Origin: Hyphomicrobiales bacterium
GTDB taxonomy: Bacteria; Pseudomonadota; Alphaproteobacteria; Rhizobiales; Rhizobiaceae
Length of the DNA stretch: 64,000 bases
Direction: 5' to 3'
Assembly: GCA_900473185.1 (NCBI GenBank)
Contig: UCKU01000025.1
Coordinates: forward strand, 1-64,000
Shown here: positions 6,363 through 18,371 of the stretch, piece after piece
Layout: each line of letters opens with the position of its first letter
How positions within the stretch are numbered: position 1 is the stretch's first letter
Translations under genes and position numbers: made by a program
The notes under the pieces: model-generated
Told to the model about the DNA's origin: nothing
What the model saw: only the letters and a program-made list of their open reading frames with translations
Databases searched by the model: none

Positions 6363-9320
6363 ATGCTGACGAAATCGAACCACGGCCTGAAGGATGTCGC
6401 TGAAGGACTGCTGCGGCCGCTGAGCCAGACGGAGCTGAAATCGGCGCTCGCCGACCTGCAGGATATCGGCAAGAGCGAGCCTGCCGTTGCCGATATGCTG
6501 AAGGCCGAGGGGCCGCTCCGCGACTTTATCGCCGCTGTCCTGACGCTCTCTCCCTACCTGCGCGAAATCGCCAATCTCGATCCGGCAATCCTTGCCTCTG
6601 CCATCAGTGACCCGCTGGAACCGCAGATCGAAGTGTTGATTGCAGAAGCGCGCGATTGCTGGAAACCGGATAGCGAAGGAAGCGTGCCCGGCGAAAGCCA
6701 GGTGATGAGCAGGCTGCGCATCGTCAAGCGCAGGGTGGCCTTCCTCGTAGCCCTTGCCGATCTCGCCCGTATCTTCGACGGCCGCGCAACAACCGGCTGG
6801 CTCAGCGAACTTGCCGAGGCTTCGGTGGCGGCCGCCATCGATCACCTGCTGCTGTCGGCGCATGAAACCGGCAAGCTGAAATTGAAGAATATCGCCGCTC
6901 CCAGCGAAGGCTCCGGCGTGATCGTTCTCGGCATGGGCAAGCTTGGCGCCTCCGAACTCAACTATTCCTCCGATATAGACCTCGTCATCTTCTTCGACGA
7001 AGAGGCTGGCATCGTGCCCGATCCCGATGATGCGATCGAGATCTTCCCGCGCATGATGCGGCGGCTGGTGCGCATCCTGCAGGAGCGCACGGCGGATGGC
7101 TATGTCTTCCGCACCGATCTCAGGCTGCGGCCGGACCCCGGCTCCACGCCGCTTGCCATCCCCGTCGATGCCGCCATGATCTATTACGAGGGCAGGGGGC
7201 AGAACTGGGAGCGGGCCGCCTTCATCAAGGCCCGTGCGGTCGCCGGCGATTTGGCCGCAGGCGAGCAGTTCCTGCGCGGCCTGGCCCCCTTCGTCTTCCG
7301 CAAATATCTCGATTATGCGGCGATTGCCGACATCCACTCCATCAAGCGGCAGATCCACGCCCATAAGGGCCACGGCGCAATCGCCGTGAAAGGCCACAAC
7401 GTCAAGCTCGGCCGCGGCGGCATCCGCGAGATCGAATTCTTCGTCCAGACCCAGCAGCTGATCGCCGGCGGACGAATGCCCGCGCTGCGCTCCCGCGTGA
7501 CCGAGGAGACGCTCGCCGAACTCACAAGGGCAAAATGGATCGACGCGGAAACCCGCGACGAGCTGACCGAGGCCTATTGGTTCCTGCGCGATGTCGAGCA
7601 CCGCATCCAGATGGTGCGCGACGAGCAGACCCATCTTCTGCCGGAAACCGACTCCGAGCTGAAGCGCATCGCCTTTCTGATGGGCTTCAACGATACGCCG
7701 AGTTTTTCCGAGCGGCTGGTGGAGGTGCTGAAAGCGGTCGAGCGGCACTATGCCGACCTCTTCGAACAGGAAACCAAACTCTCCGTTGGGACAGGCAATC
7801 TCGTCTTTACCGGCCAGGGTGACGATCCCGATACGCTGGAGACGCTGAGGAAACTCGGCTTCGAACGCCCTTCGGATCTTTCCCGCATCATCCGCACCTG
7901 GCATTATGGCCGCTACCGTGCCACGCAATCGGTCGAGGCGCGCGAGCGGCTGACAGAGCTGACGCCCGAGCTTCTGCGCGTCTTCGGCGAAAGCAAGCGG
8001 GCGGACGAAGCGCTGCTGCGCTTCGATAGCTTCATTTCCGGCCTGCCATCGGGCATTCAGCTCTTCTCGCTGCTTGGCAGCAACCCGGCGCTGCTCTCCC
8101 TCATCGTCAACATCATGTCCTCGGCACCGAAGCTTGCGGAAGTCATCGCTGCCCGCCCGCATGTCTTCGATGGCATGCTCGATCCCGGCCTGATGGCCGA
8201 GCTGCCGACGCGCGACTATCTCGGCGAGCGCCTGAAAGCCTCGCTGGTGCAGGCCCGACACTATGAAGAAGTGCTGGACCGGCTGCGCATCTTCGCGTCG
8301 GAGCAGCGCTTCCTGATCGGCATCCGACTACTAACAGGCGCAATCAATGGCGACATGGCCGCGCGCGCCTTCACCCATCTCGCCGATCTCATCATTGAAG
8401 CCGCCCTCGACGCCGTCATGAACGAGATCCGCGTCGCACACGGAAATTATCCCGGCGGGCGGATTGCGATTGCCGGCATGGGCAAGCTCGGCAGCTTCGA
8501 ACTGACGGCAGGCTCTGATATCGATCTCATCCTGCTCTACGACTATGACGATGCCGCCGCCGAATCCGATGGTGCAAAGCCGCTCGACGCGACGCGTTAT
8601 TTTACCCGCATCACCCAGCGCCTGATCGCTGCCTTTTCTGCCCCGACGGCCGAAGGCGTGCTCTATGAAGTCGACATGCGGCTCCGGCCCTCCGGCAACA
8701 AGGGACCGGTCGCCACCCGCATCAATTCCTTCGACAAATACCAGCGCGAGGAAGCCTGGACCTGGGAGCACATGGCGCTGTCGCGCGCTCGGCTGATCTG
8801 CGGCGACCAAAGCCTGATCGGCGAGGCGGAAGGCATCATTGCTGACGTGCTCTCAACAAAACGCGACATCGCCAAGGTCGCCCACGACGTCGCCGAGATG
8901 CGCGAGCTGATCGAAAAGGAAAAGGCGCCGGAAAATGGCTGGGATCTGAAGCTCATTCCGGGCGGCGTGATCGATATCGAATTCATCGCGCAGTATCTGG
9001 CTCTGATCGCGCCGGCAAAGGGCGTCGAGATCAAGATCAACGGCCTCACCACCGGTGCTAGCCTGAAGGTGCTCGGCGACAAGCTGATGACCTCGGCCGA
9101 CCTTGACACCTGCCTAGAAGCCTTCGCCCTCTACACAGAACTTTCGCAACTGATCCGGCTCTGCATCGACAGCCTCTTCGATCCGAAGGAAGCACCCGCG
9201 GGCTTGACCGAGCTCGTCTGCCGGGCCGGGGACTGCCCTGACATCAAGACTTTGGAGGGTGAATTGAAACGGCTTTCCAAGGCGGTCCGCAAAATCTTTC
9301 AGACGGTAGTGAAGGCTTAG
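6363..9320 (+). CDS. glnE: bifunctional glutamine synthetase adenylyltransferase / deadenylylase
   Basis: A 985-residue GlnE that attaches AMP to glutamine synthetase or removes it, in response to PII and glutamine. Two nucleotidyltransferase domains are visible. The N-terminal removase domain has GMGKLGASELNYSSDIDL near residue 190, and the C-terminal transferase domain has GMGKLGSFELTAGSDIDL near residue 700. Both keep the G-S/S-S-DxD metal-binding signature, and a linker domain lies between. Length is normal for the family. It follows the kinase gene by 81 bp and converges on pleC with a 13-bp gap. Confidence 0.97.
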   Translation: MLTKSNHGLKDVAEGLLRPLSQTELKSALADLQDIGKSEPAVADMLKAEGPLRDFIAAVLTLSPYLREIANLDPAILASAISDPLEPQIEVLIAEARDCWKPDSEGSVPGESQVMSRLRIVKRRVAFLVALADLARIFDGRATTGWLSELAEASVAAAIDHLLLSAHETGKLKLKNIAAPSEGSGVIVLGMGKLGASELNYSSDIDLVIFFDEEAGIVPDPDDAIEIFPRMMRRLVRILQERTADGYVFRTDLRLRPDPGSTPLAIPVDAAMIYYEGRGQNWERAAFIKARAVAGDLAAGEQFLRGLAPFVFRKYLDYAAIADIHSIKRQIHAHKGHGAIAVKGHNVKLGRGGIREIEFFVQTQQLIAGGRMPALRSRVTEETLAELTRAKWIDAETRDELTEAYWFLRDVEHRIQMVRDEQTHLLPETDSELKRIAFLMGFNDTPSFSERLVEVLKAVERHYADLFEQETKLSVGTGNLVFTGQGDDPDTLETLRKLGFERPSDLSRIIRTWHYGRYRATQSVEARERLTELTPELLRVFGESKRADEALLRFDSFISGLPSGIQLFSLLGSNPALLSLIVNIMSSAPKLAEVIAARPHVFDGMLDPGLMAELPTRDYLGERLKASLVQARHYEEVLDRLRIFASEQRFLIGIRLLTGAINGDMAARAFTHLADLIIEAALDAVMNEIRVAHGNYPGGRIAIAGMGKLGSFELTAGSDIDLILLYDYDDAAAESDGAKPLDATRYFTRITQRLIAAFSAPTAEGVLYEVDMRLRPSGNKGPVATRINSFDKYQREEAWTWEHMALSRARLICGDQSLIGEAEGIIADVLSTKRDIAKVAHDVAEMRELIEKEKAPENGWDLKLIPGGVIDIEFIAQYLALIAPAKGVEIKINGLTTGASLKVLGDKLMTSADLDTCLEAFALYTELSQLIRLCIDSLFDPKEAPAGLTELVCRAGDCPDIKTLEGELKRLSKAVRKIFQTVVKA

Positions 9321-9333
9321 GGACCGGATTGCC

Positions 9334-11649
<2,316 letters not shown>

Positions 11650-11799
11650 CTCTGAACCTTGTCCCTCATGTGATTCGCGCGCCGCTCGCCCGAACTACAC
11701 CTAGAGAATCATGCGTGATTCGCCTTGTCCAGAGCCGACGGTAAAAATTTATTAACCATTTGTAATTGCTGGTTTTCGGAGGGATTCGCGGATGGCGGG

Positions 11800-11831
11800 C
11801 CTAGCTGTCCGGAGGGTGGAAGACAGCTAGG
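11800..11831 (-). terminator. perfect 10-bp stem-loop between pepN and pleC
   Basis: CCTAGCTGTC (11800-11809) and GACAGCTAGG (11822-11831) are exact inverse complements around a 12-nt loop. It lies just downstream of the pepN stop on the minus strand. There is no U-tract, so termination efficiency is doubtful; it could also be a protein-binding dyad upstream of pleC. Confidence 0.5.
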
Positions 11832-11852
11832 CGGCAAATCATTTGCGGAAAA

Positions 11853-14501
11853 TCACCCCTTGAGCGTGCGCTCGACGATGTCGCGGACATCGGTCGAAAG
11901 GTTGGCTGCCCGCTCGATCTCGATCAGTGCCGAGCGTGCGTGATCGGCGCGGGCCGATTCCAGCGAGCGCCAGGAACGCATCGAGGTCAGCAAGCGTGCA
12001 GCAAGCTGCGGGTTGCGCTGGTCGATGTCGAGGATCTGGCTGACGAGGAAACGATAGCCTTCGCCGTCGGCGCGGCCGAAGCCGGTCGGATTGCCGAAGG
12101 CAAACGTGCCGACCAGCGAGCGCATGCGGTTCGGGTTCGTGTGCTTGAAGAGCGGGTTTTCCATCAGTGTCTTGACGCGATCGAGCGCGCCCGGTCCGGG
12201 AATGCCGGCCTGGATCGCAAACCACTTGTCGACGACGAGCGCATTTTCCGAGAAACGGCTGCGGAAGGTTTCGAGCGCCGCCTTGGCCTCTGCGCTGTCG
12301 GGGAAGCGATGGGCGAGGATCGTCAGCGCATGGCTGAGATCGGTCATGTTGTTGGCGCCGTCGAAGGCGGCCTTGGCGCGAACAGGGCTGCCCTCGGCAT
12401 AGGAGAGATAGGTAAGGGCGGTGTTGCGCAGCGCGCGGCGGCCGGCGCTCGTGGCATCCGGGCTGAATTCGCCCGGTGTGGTCATCGCGTCGTAGAGGGC
12501 TGCGAAGGTGGCTTTGCCGGCTTCGGCGATCTGCTTCATGATCGCCTGGCGGCCCGCATGAACGGCATCGGGATCGATATTGCTGCCGAGTTCGCGGGCA
12601 ATGTCGGATTCGCTCGGCAAGGCCAGCGCCTGGGCGCGGAAGGCAGGCTCGAGGCTCTCGTCGGCGGCCGCCGCAATCAGAGTATCGACGAAAGTCTGTT
12701 CGCAGACGATCGGCGCACCCTCGCGGGCATCGCGGGCGGCTTTCAGGAGGTTCGGCAGCGCCAGGTCCGTCAGCGCCTGCCAGCGGGCGAAATGATCCGT
12801 CTCATAGCGGGCGAGCAGCGCCAGATCGGCCGGGCTCTGGTCGAAATGCAGATTGATCGGCGCAGAGAAGCTGCGGTTGATCGAAATTACCGGACGCGAG
12901 CCGATCCCGTGGAAGACGGCGGTCTGGGTCCGCGCGGTGAGATGCAGCACCTCGCCGGCATATTCGGCGCCGTCGACGCTAACAGGCTCGATCTTGGAAC
13001 CGTCCTCGGCAAAGAGCGCGAGGCTCAGCGGAATATGCATCGGCTCCTTGGTTGGCTGGCCGGGTGTCGCGGGGATCATCTGTTCCAGTGACAGGCTGAA
13101 CGTCTTGGCGCTTGCATCATAGGTGCCGGATGCTGTCACGAGCGGCGTGCCCGCCTGATGATACCAGAGCGAGAACTGCGCGAGGTCACGGCCGCTCGCA
13201 TCCTCGAAGCATTTGACGAAATCCTCGATCGTGACGGCCTGGCCGTCGTGGCGATCGAAATAGAGATCCATGCCCTTCTTGAAGGTCTCGCGGCCAAGCA
13301 GGGTCGCGATCATGCGCGTGACTTCGCTGCCCTTCTCGTAGACCGTCGTCGTATAGAAATTGTTGATCTCGCGATACTTGGTCGGGCGCACCGGGTGAGC
13401 GAGCGGGCCGCCGTCTTCCGGGAACTGCTCGGATTTCAGGTGACGCACTTCGGCAATGCGCTTGACCGGGCGCGAGCGCTGGTCGGATGAGAATTGGTGG
13501 TCGCGATAAACAGTCAGGCCTTCCTTGAGGCAGAGCTGGAACCAGTCCCGGCAGGTGATGCGGTTGCCGGTCCAGTTATGAAAATACTCATGCGCGATGA
13601 TCGCCTCGATATTGGCGTAATCGGCATCGGTCGCCGTTTCAGGATCGGCGAGCACGTATTTGTCGTTGAAGATGTTGAGGCCCTTGTTCTCCATGGCCCC
13701 CATGTTGAAGTCGGAAACGGCGACGATCATGAAGATGTCGAGATCGTATTCGCGCCCGAACACTTCCTCATCCCACTTCATCGAACGCTTCAGCGCGTCC
13801 ATGGCATAGGCCGCGCGCGGCTCCTTGCCATGTTCGACATAGATCTTCAGCACAACCTCGCGGCCGGACATCGTGGTGAATGTGTCTTCGACGACGCCGA
13901 GATCGCCGGCGACCAGCGCGAAGAGATAGCTCGGCTTCGGATGCGGATCGAACCAGGCGGCGAAATGCTTGCCGGGACCATAGCCGGCGCCACCGAGGAA
14001 ATTGCCGTTCGACAGCAGCAGTGGATTGGCATCCTTGTCGGCGATGATGTTGACCGTGAAGGGCGCCAGCACATCCGGCCGGTCGGGGAAATAGGTGATG
14101 CGGCGGAAGCCTTCGGCCTCGCATTGCGTGCAATAGATGCCGCTGGTGCGGTAAAGGCCCATCAGCTGGGTATTGGCTTCAGGATTGATGATCGTGGTTA
14201 CGGTCACTTCGAAAGGCACCGTTTCCGGCAGGTCGCGGATGGTGAGGCTTTCGGGCGTTACCGTGTAGCGTTCCGGCGGTAACTCGTTCTGGTCGAAGAG
14301 AAGGCTGGAAAGATTGAGCTCGTCGCCATCGAGGATGAGGGGAGCGGAAGGATCGGCACCTTCGCGGCGATGGAAGATCAGCCGCGCTTCCACCTTTGTT
14401 TCTGTCGGATCCAGTTCAAAAGTCAGGTCGACGCGTTCCAGCACGAAATCTGTTGGGCGGTAATCTGCCAGATTGATGACCTGACCGGTATCTGTTCGCA
14501 T
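11853..14501 (-). CDS. pepN: aminopeptidase N (M1 zinc metallopeptidase)
   Basis: An 882-residue cytosolic broad-specificity aminopeptidase. The exopeptidase motif MGAMENKGLN is near residue 265 and the zinc site HEYFHNWTGNR near residue 304, with the third ligand Glu about 19 residues later (LKEGLTVYRD). Length and motif positions agree with the PepN branch of the M1 family (about 870-885 residues). The N-terminal bowl domain starts with MRTDTGQVINLADYRPTDF. It is probably transcribed alone, with its promoter in the 185 bp between it and the chemoreceptor-like gene. Confidence 0.96.
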   Translation of the reverse strand: MRTDTGQVINLADYRPTDFVLERVDLTFELDPTETKVEARLIFHRREGADPSAPLILDGDELNLSSLLFDQNELPPERYTVTPESLTIRDLPETVPFEVTVTTIINPEANTQLMGLYRTSGIYCTQCEAEGFRRITYFPDRPDVLAPFTVNIIADKDANPLLLSNGNFLGGAGYGPGKHFAAWFDPHPKPSYLFALVAGDLGVVEDTFTTMSGREVVLKIYVEHGKEPRAAYAMDALKRSMKWDEEVFGREYDLDIFMIVAVSDFNMGAMENKGLNIFNDKYVLADPETATDADYANIEAIIAHEYFHNWTGNRITCRDWFQLCLKEGLTVYRDHQFSSDQRSRPVKRIAEVRHLKSEQFPEDGGPLAHPVRPTKYREINNFYTTTVYEKGSEVTRMIATLLGRETFKKGMDLYFDRHDGQAVTIEDFVKCFEDASGRDLAQFSLWYHQAGTPLVTASGTYDASAKTFSLSLEQMIPATPGQPTKEPMHIPLSLALFAEDGSKIEPVSVDGAEYAGEVLHLTARTQTAVFHGIGSRPVISINRSFSAPINLHFDQSPADLALLARYETDHFARWQALTDLALPNLLKAARDAREGAPIVCEQTFVDTLIAAAADESLEPAFRAQALALPSESDIARELGSNIDPDAVHAGRQAIMKQIAEAGKATFAALYDAMTTPGEFSPDATSAGRRALRNTALTYLSYAEGSPVRAKAAFDGANNMTDLSHALTILAHRFPDSAEAKAALETFRSRFSENALVVDKWFAIQAGIPGPGALDRVKTLMENPLFKHTNPNRMRSLVGTFAFGNPTGFGRADGEGYRFLVSQILDIDQRNPQLAARLLTSMRSWRSLESARADHARSALIEIERAANLSTDVRDIVERTLKG

Positions 14502-14686
14502 GTTGCCTGAAGACCTTTATTAGACAATGGCCGATTACAGAGGCGGGCGCACTCTGCTGAAATTTGGCCGCCATAATTACATTAAAGTCTGAACTAAAGT
14601 TAAAGCAAATCGGCTGTGAACGCGAAGTTCACAGCCAAATTATTATGGTCAAATTGTCGTGTGTGCAGCCGAAAGGAGAAAGTCTG

Positions 14687-15793
14687 CTATTTGAGATTGA
14701 GGGCGGACTTGATCTCGGCGTCGCTTTCCGTCTGCTGGATGACAACGCCATACCAGCCGAGCCCGTCATAATCCTCATAGCCGAGCGTGCGCGCAAAGGC
14801 GACGATCGAGCCGTTATTGTCGTAATAGCTGCCCTTGGGCTGGCCGGTCTGGTTGGCGAGCGCGAAATGGCTGAAGAGCATGGCCGGATTGGTGCTGGCG
14901 ATCACACGGCTTGCGCCGTCGAGCAGCATGACGGTGGTCTTTTCCGCAAGCTGCGGCGGCAGGTTCGCTTCCTTCTCGACGATCGCCTGACCCTGGTTCT
15001 GCCAGTCGAAATAGACGCCGAGCGTGCCGAGCAGCTTGCCGTCGACCTTGCCGCCTTCGCGGATGCCGGTCGCATAAACGAGCGCATGGCGCTGGTCGTG
15101 GAGAAGGCTCGGTTTTACTTCGTCGACGATATAGTCGTCGCCGGAAGCGCAGCTCGCCGCGGCCCTGAACCAGGGGTCTCCGGCAAGCGACGAACCTGAT
15201 ATCTTGCGCTGGAAGGTCGGGTTTGCCGATGCAATCACCCGGCCGGAGAGATCGGTCATGACGAGGTCGAGATAGACGGTATAAAAGCGGTTGATGACGC
15301 CGAGCCGTTCGGCCGCGAAGGCGACCCGGTCCTTGTCCGGCTCCCGCAGCGTCTGCCAGAGCGCCGGATCCGTCGCCCACCAGCGCACATCGGCGGTGCG
15401 TTCGAAGAGGTTGCGCACGATGAGCTGAACCAGCGTCTGCGCAAGATCGGTCAGCCGTACGCCTTCCATCTCGGTGACGAGCGAATCCGCCATCGCGCGG
15501 CTGAGACCGATGCGCCCCAGCACATTGCTCTCGAACTTGCTGGTGATCTCGGTGGCGATCTGCGCCAGCCGCTGCACTTCATTGGCGACGACGGCAAAGC
15601 CCTTGCCGGTCTCGCCGGCGCGGGCCGCCTCGATCAGCGCGTTGATGGCAAGCAGCTTGATCTGCTTGACGATGCTGGTGTTGTCGGCGCTGAAGCGCTC
15701 CAGATCCGTGCTGATGCCATCGGTGACGACACGCATCGAGCGGGGCGTTGCGTTCTGCGACTGGGAAACGATCTCTGCGCTGAGCGGCTTCAT
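14687..15793 (-). CDS. soluble MCP-like protein with C-terminal Cache-type sensor
   Basis: A 368-residue protein with no transmembrane segment. Residues about 1-85 contain the tip of a methyl-accepting chemotaxis signalling hairpin (IKLLAINALIEAARAGE, GKGFAVVANEVQRLA) on shortened coiled-coil arms. Residues about 130-360 look like a Cache/PDC sensor (DLVMTDLSGRVIASANP, LLGTLGVYFDW, VMLLDGASRVIAS repeated across two lobes). This is the reverse of the usual sensor-then-signalling order, and Cache domains are normally extracytoplasmic. The ATG at 15793 is preferred over longer starts because CAGGATC precedes it with proper spacing. The role is unknown; it might bind CheW/CheA or act as a cytosolic ligand sensor. 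Confidence 0.8.
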   Translation of the reverse strand: MKPLSAEIVSQSQNATPRSMRVVTDGISTDLERFSADNTSIVKQIKLLAINALIEAARAGETGKGFAVVANEVQRLAQIATEITSKFESNVLGRIGLSRAMADSLVTEMEGVRLTDLAQTLVQLIVRNLFERTADVRWWATDPALWQTLREPDKDRVAFAAERLGVINRFYTVYLDLVMTDLSGRVIASANPTFQRKISGSSLAGDPWFRAAASCASGDDYIVDEVKPSLLHDQRHALVYATGIREGGKVDGKLLGTLGVYFDWQNQGQAIVEKEANLPPQLAEKTTVMLLDGASRVIASTNPAMLFSHFALANQTGQPKGSYYDNNGSIVAFARTLGYEDYDGLGWYGVVIQQTESDAEIKSALNLK

Positions 15794-16142
15794 CAAAAAG
15801 ATCCTGAAAATAATCTGACGCGACTGGCTGCGGAACGAATGCGATTCTTTTGTATGATTAATTAGCTGAGAACGATGCGGTGGCATGGTTTGCAACCGGT
15901 TAACGCAATGGGTGCGGATGCGAACATTTTCGGGGGAATGAGCGTAAAACGCGAAGTTTTTTCATCAGAAAACGGAATTGCACAGAAAAGCGGCAGATAA
16001 AAAGCGGGTAAATACTTGCTGTCTGGTACGCGCAGATTTTTTCCCAACGGTGCATTTCTTCGGTTACGATGAAAAAATCATCCGCTGCGTTCGAGTCGAA
16101 CGCGTTTCCCCCGCTCGGCATGCCCGCATAAGAGCCTGGATT
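15794..16142. other. 349-bp divergent intergenic region
   Basis: It lies between the divergent chemoreceptor-like gene and the EamA transporter and must hold both promoters. It is relatively A+T rich in the middle (for example GAAGTTTTTTCATC near 15950). No convincing small gene, hairpin or known operator was recognised. Confidence 0.6.
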
Positions 16143-17081
16143 ATGGAATCGGTTCTCAGAAACCCGATGAGAGGCATTGCGCTGAAAGTCTCGTCGGTCG
16201 TGGTCTTTCTGGCCATGCAGACATTCATCAAGCTGGCTGGGTCGGATATCCCGCCGGGGCAGGTCACCTTCTGCCGCTCCTTCTTCGCGCTGTTTCCGAT
16301 CATGGCCTATCTCGGCTACCGGCGTCAGTTGCGCTCTGCCTTCTACACCGCCAATCCGATCGGCCATTTGAAGCGCGGCACGCTCGGCATCATCTCGATG
16401 GGGCTCGGCTTCTATGGGCTTTTGCATCTGCCGCTGCCGGAGGCGATCGCACTCGGTTATGCCACGCCGCTCGTCGCCGTCATTTTCGCGGCGGTTTTCT
16501 TAGGAGAGACGGTGCGCGTCTACCGCTGGAGTGCTGTCTGCTTCGGCATCATTGGTGTCGCCATCATCTCCTGGCCGAAGCTCACGCTGTTCCGGGAAGG
16601 CGGCATGGCGGCTGACCAGGCGGTCGGCGCGCTCTGCGTGCTACTGTCGGCCGTGCTCGGCGGTATGGCGATGATCCAGGTGCGCCGGCTCGTGGAGGAA
16701 GAGAAGACGGCGACGATCGTGCTCTACTTCTCGATCACCGCTTCGGTCATCTCGCTGGCGACCGTCCCCTTCAGCTGGCTTCTGCTCGACTGGTCCTCGG
16801 CTCTTTTCCTCATCGCTGCCGGTTTCTGCGGCGGTGTGGCGCAGATCCTCCTGACCGAGAGTTACCGGCACGCGGATGTTTCCACCGTCGCTCCCTTTGA
16901 ATACAGCTCGATCCTGCTTGGCGGCGTCGTCGCTTACTATGTCTTCGGCGACGTTCCGAGCAATACGATGCTTTTCGGCACGGTCATCGTCATCGCCGCC
17001 GGCATCTTCATCATCTACCGCGAGCACCAGCTTGGTCTCGAGCGCCGCGAAGCGCGAAAAGCCGGTGCGCCGCAATCCTGA
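16143..17081 (+). CDS. EamA-family drug/metabolite transporter (DMT superfamily)
   Basis: A 312-residue inner-membrane protein with ten hydrophobic segments in two EamA repeats. The first opens GIALKVSSVVVFLAMQTFIK, and the repeat ends carry the usual EAIALGYATPLV and APFEYSSILLGG motifs. The ATG at 16143 gives the usual family length. The open frame extends 55 codons further upstream, but those codons look non-coding. Substrate is unknown; members export amino acids, nucleosides or metabolites. Confidence 0.87.
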   Translation: MESVLRNPMRGIALKVSSVVVFLAMQTFIKLAGSDIPPGQVTFCRSFFALFPIMAYLGYRRQLRSAFYTANPIGHLKRGTLGIISMGLGFYGLLHLPLPEAIALGYATPLVAVIFAAVFLGETVRVYRWSAVCFGIIGVAIISWPKLTLFREGGMAADQAVGALCVLLSAVLGGMAMIQVRRLVEEEKTATIVLYFSITASVISLATVPFSWLLLDWSSALFLIAAGFCGGVAQILLTESYRHADVSTVAPFEYSSILLGGVVAYYVFGDVPSNTMLFGTVIVIAAGIFIIYREHQLGLERREARKAGAPQS

Positions 17082-17120
17082 GCGGCTGAACCTATATCAT
17101 AAGTCGAATTTACTAGCGCT

Positions 17121-17246
17121 ATGATTGAAAAAATACGCCATCCGCCCCTCAAAAGAGAATGGGATGGTGAAATCTTGGGATATCGCTTTTCGCAAAAATA
17201 TGGTTATGAAAGTGAATTACTTTCATTTATTCAAAGCCGTGCATAA
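17121..17246 (+). CDS. possible 41-codon gene in an A+T-rich spacer
   Basis: ATG to TAA gives 41 residues beginning MIEKIRHPPLKREWDGEI and ending LLSFIQSRA, with no stop in an A+T-rich stretch. There is no Shine-Dalgarno sequence (TACTAGCGCT precedes the ATG) and no recognised family. It could be chance or a decayed gene remnant. Confidence 0.2.
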   Translation: MIEKIRHPPLKREWDGEILGYRFSQKYGYESELLSFIQSRA

Positions 17247-17328
17247 TCGATAGGCCATAGATGCCGGGGGAGTTTCGGTATCGCTGCTCCGAACGCTGGC
17301 TTGCGAGCGAGGGTTGAGGAAAAGCATC

Positions 17329-18201
17329 ATGGCGTTCACGGCGGAACAACTGGCGCAGCATCCCTCTTTCGTGGTGAGCATTCGCTTTCTGGCCGGGCAA
17401 ATGCGCGGCATGTTTGATGCGGGGCCGCGGCTGGCGCGCCTGCTGGCCTCGCATCAACGCTGGCTGCTGACGCAGACGGCCTATGCGCTGCATCTGGAAT
17501 ACGATCCGCGGGACGTGACCTCGGGTTTCACCGCCGTCCGGTTGACCGGCAAGATCACGGCGCACAAGATCGCCAGCCGCAACACGGTGCTTGCCTTCAT
17601 CGAAGAGCTCTTCACCTACCGCTTCATCACCCATACGCCCGGTGACGAACGCCGCCGCCCTCGCCATTTCGAGCCGGCCGAAGTCAGCCACCAGGCAATG
17701 TTCGGCTGGTTGCACTCCAACCTCGGCGCGCTTGATCTCATCGATGACGGAAACCGGGCGGCGTTCCTGCAGGAAAATCCCACGCTTTTCCGCCAGATCC
17801 AGCCGCGTGTCGCCTATAACTGCCTCGAGGATATCAACTGGCGCGAACCGCCTGAACAGGTGGCGCTGTTCCTATGGACGGAAGCGGGCGGTATGGTCAT
17901 CGATCATTTCATGTCCCGGCTCGATCTCGAAGGAACCGATCCGGCACGGCTGGCGATCGGCAAGGTGGAAACCCGCGCGCTTGCCGGTGATTTCATGATG
18001 TCGCGCACGCACCTCCAGCGGCTGCTCGCCAAGGGCGCGCAGCGCGGTTGTCTCGGCTGGTACGACGAGCCGAAGAAGTCGCAACTGTGGCTGTCGCGCG
18101 ATTTCCTGAAGGAATATGTCGGCTGGCAGGCGATCAAGTTCGCCTATGTGGACGAAGCCTTCGAATCCGCAAAGGAAAGATTCGAGAGCGCAGGCGCCTG
18201 A
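17329..18201 (+). CDS. uncharacterised protein with two winged-helix-like segments
   Basis: A 290-residue soluble protein not assigned to a named family. Residues about 70-125 resemble a MarR-type winged helix (GKITAHKIASRNTVLAFIEE, then HTPGDERRRPRHFEPAE where MarR wings have DRR). Residues about 215-270 repeat the layout (VETRALAGDFMMSRTHLQRL, then DEPKKSQLWLSRDF). It is therefore probably DNA binding. Start: a TTG at 17314 in frame is less likely than ATG 17329, which follows TTGAGGA at good spacing. The stop at 18201 abuts the end of a small convergent gene. Function beyond a possible regulatory role is unknown. Confidence 0.75.
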   Translation: MAFTAEQLAQHPSFVVSIRFLAGQMRGMFDAGPRLARLLASHQRWLLTQTAYALHLEYDPRDVTSGFTAVRLTGKITAHKIASRNTVLAFIEELFTYRFITHTPGDERRRPRHFEPAEVSHQAMFGWLHSNLGALDLIDDGNRAAFLQENPTLFRQIQPRVAYNCLEDINWREPPEQVALFLWTEAGGMVIDHFMSRLDLEGTDPARLAIGKVETRALAGDFMMSRTHLQRLLAKGAQRGCLGWYDEPKKSQLWLSRDFLKEYVGWQAIKFAYVDEAFESAKERFESAGA

Positions 18202-18348
18202 TCAGAGCGCGATGGCGGAAGCCGGGGTCTTGACCTCGGACGGCGCGTCGCAAAGCTCGCGGCGATATTCGTGCGCGGCGCAGACGGCAGCACGGATATG
18301 CTCGAAAGAGTCGAGATGACGCAGCAGTGAAATCAGAATTGTTGACAT
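18202..18348 (-). CDS. 48-residue small protein, unknown function
   Basis: The frame encodes MSTILISLLRHLDSFEHIRA through SEVKTPASAIAL, predicted mainly helical with an amphipathic N-terminus. It ends 1 nt from the stop of the convergent upstream neighbour. Only a weak ribosome binding site (AGTAACGA) is visible. It lies downstream of another small gene and its terminator, so it may be expressed by read-through or from its own promoter. No family recognised. Confidence 0.5.
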   Translation of the reverse strand: MSTILISLLRHLDSFEHIRAAVCAAHEYRRELCDAPSEVKTPASAIAL

Positions 18349-18371
18349 CGGTCGTTACTTTTTGAAATGCG

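Noticed and set aside
6324..8261. 645-codon open frame opposite glnE
   Set aside because: Low-complexity antisense of a conserved nucleotidyltransferase; no ribosome binding site and no recognisable domain.
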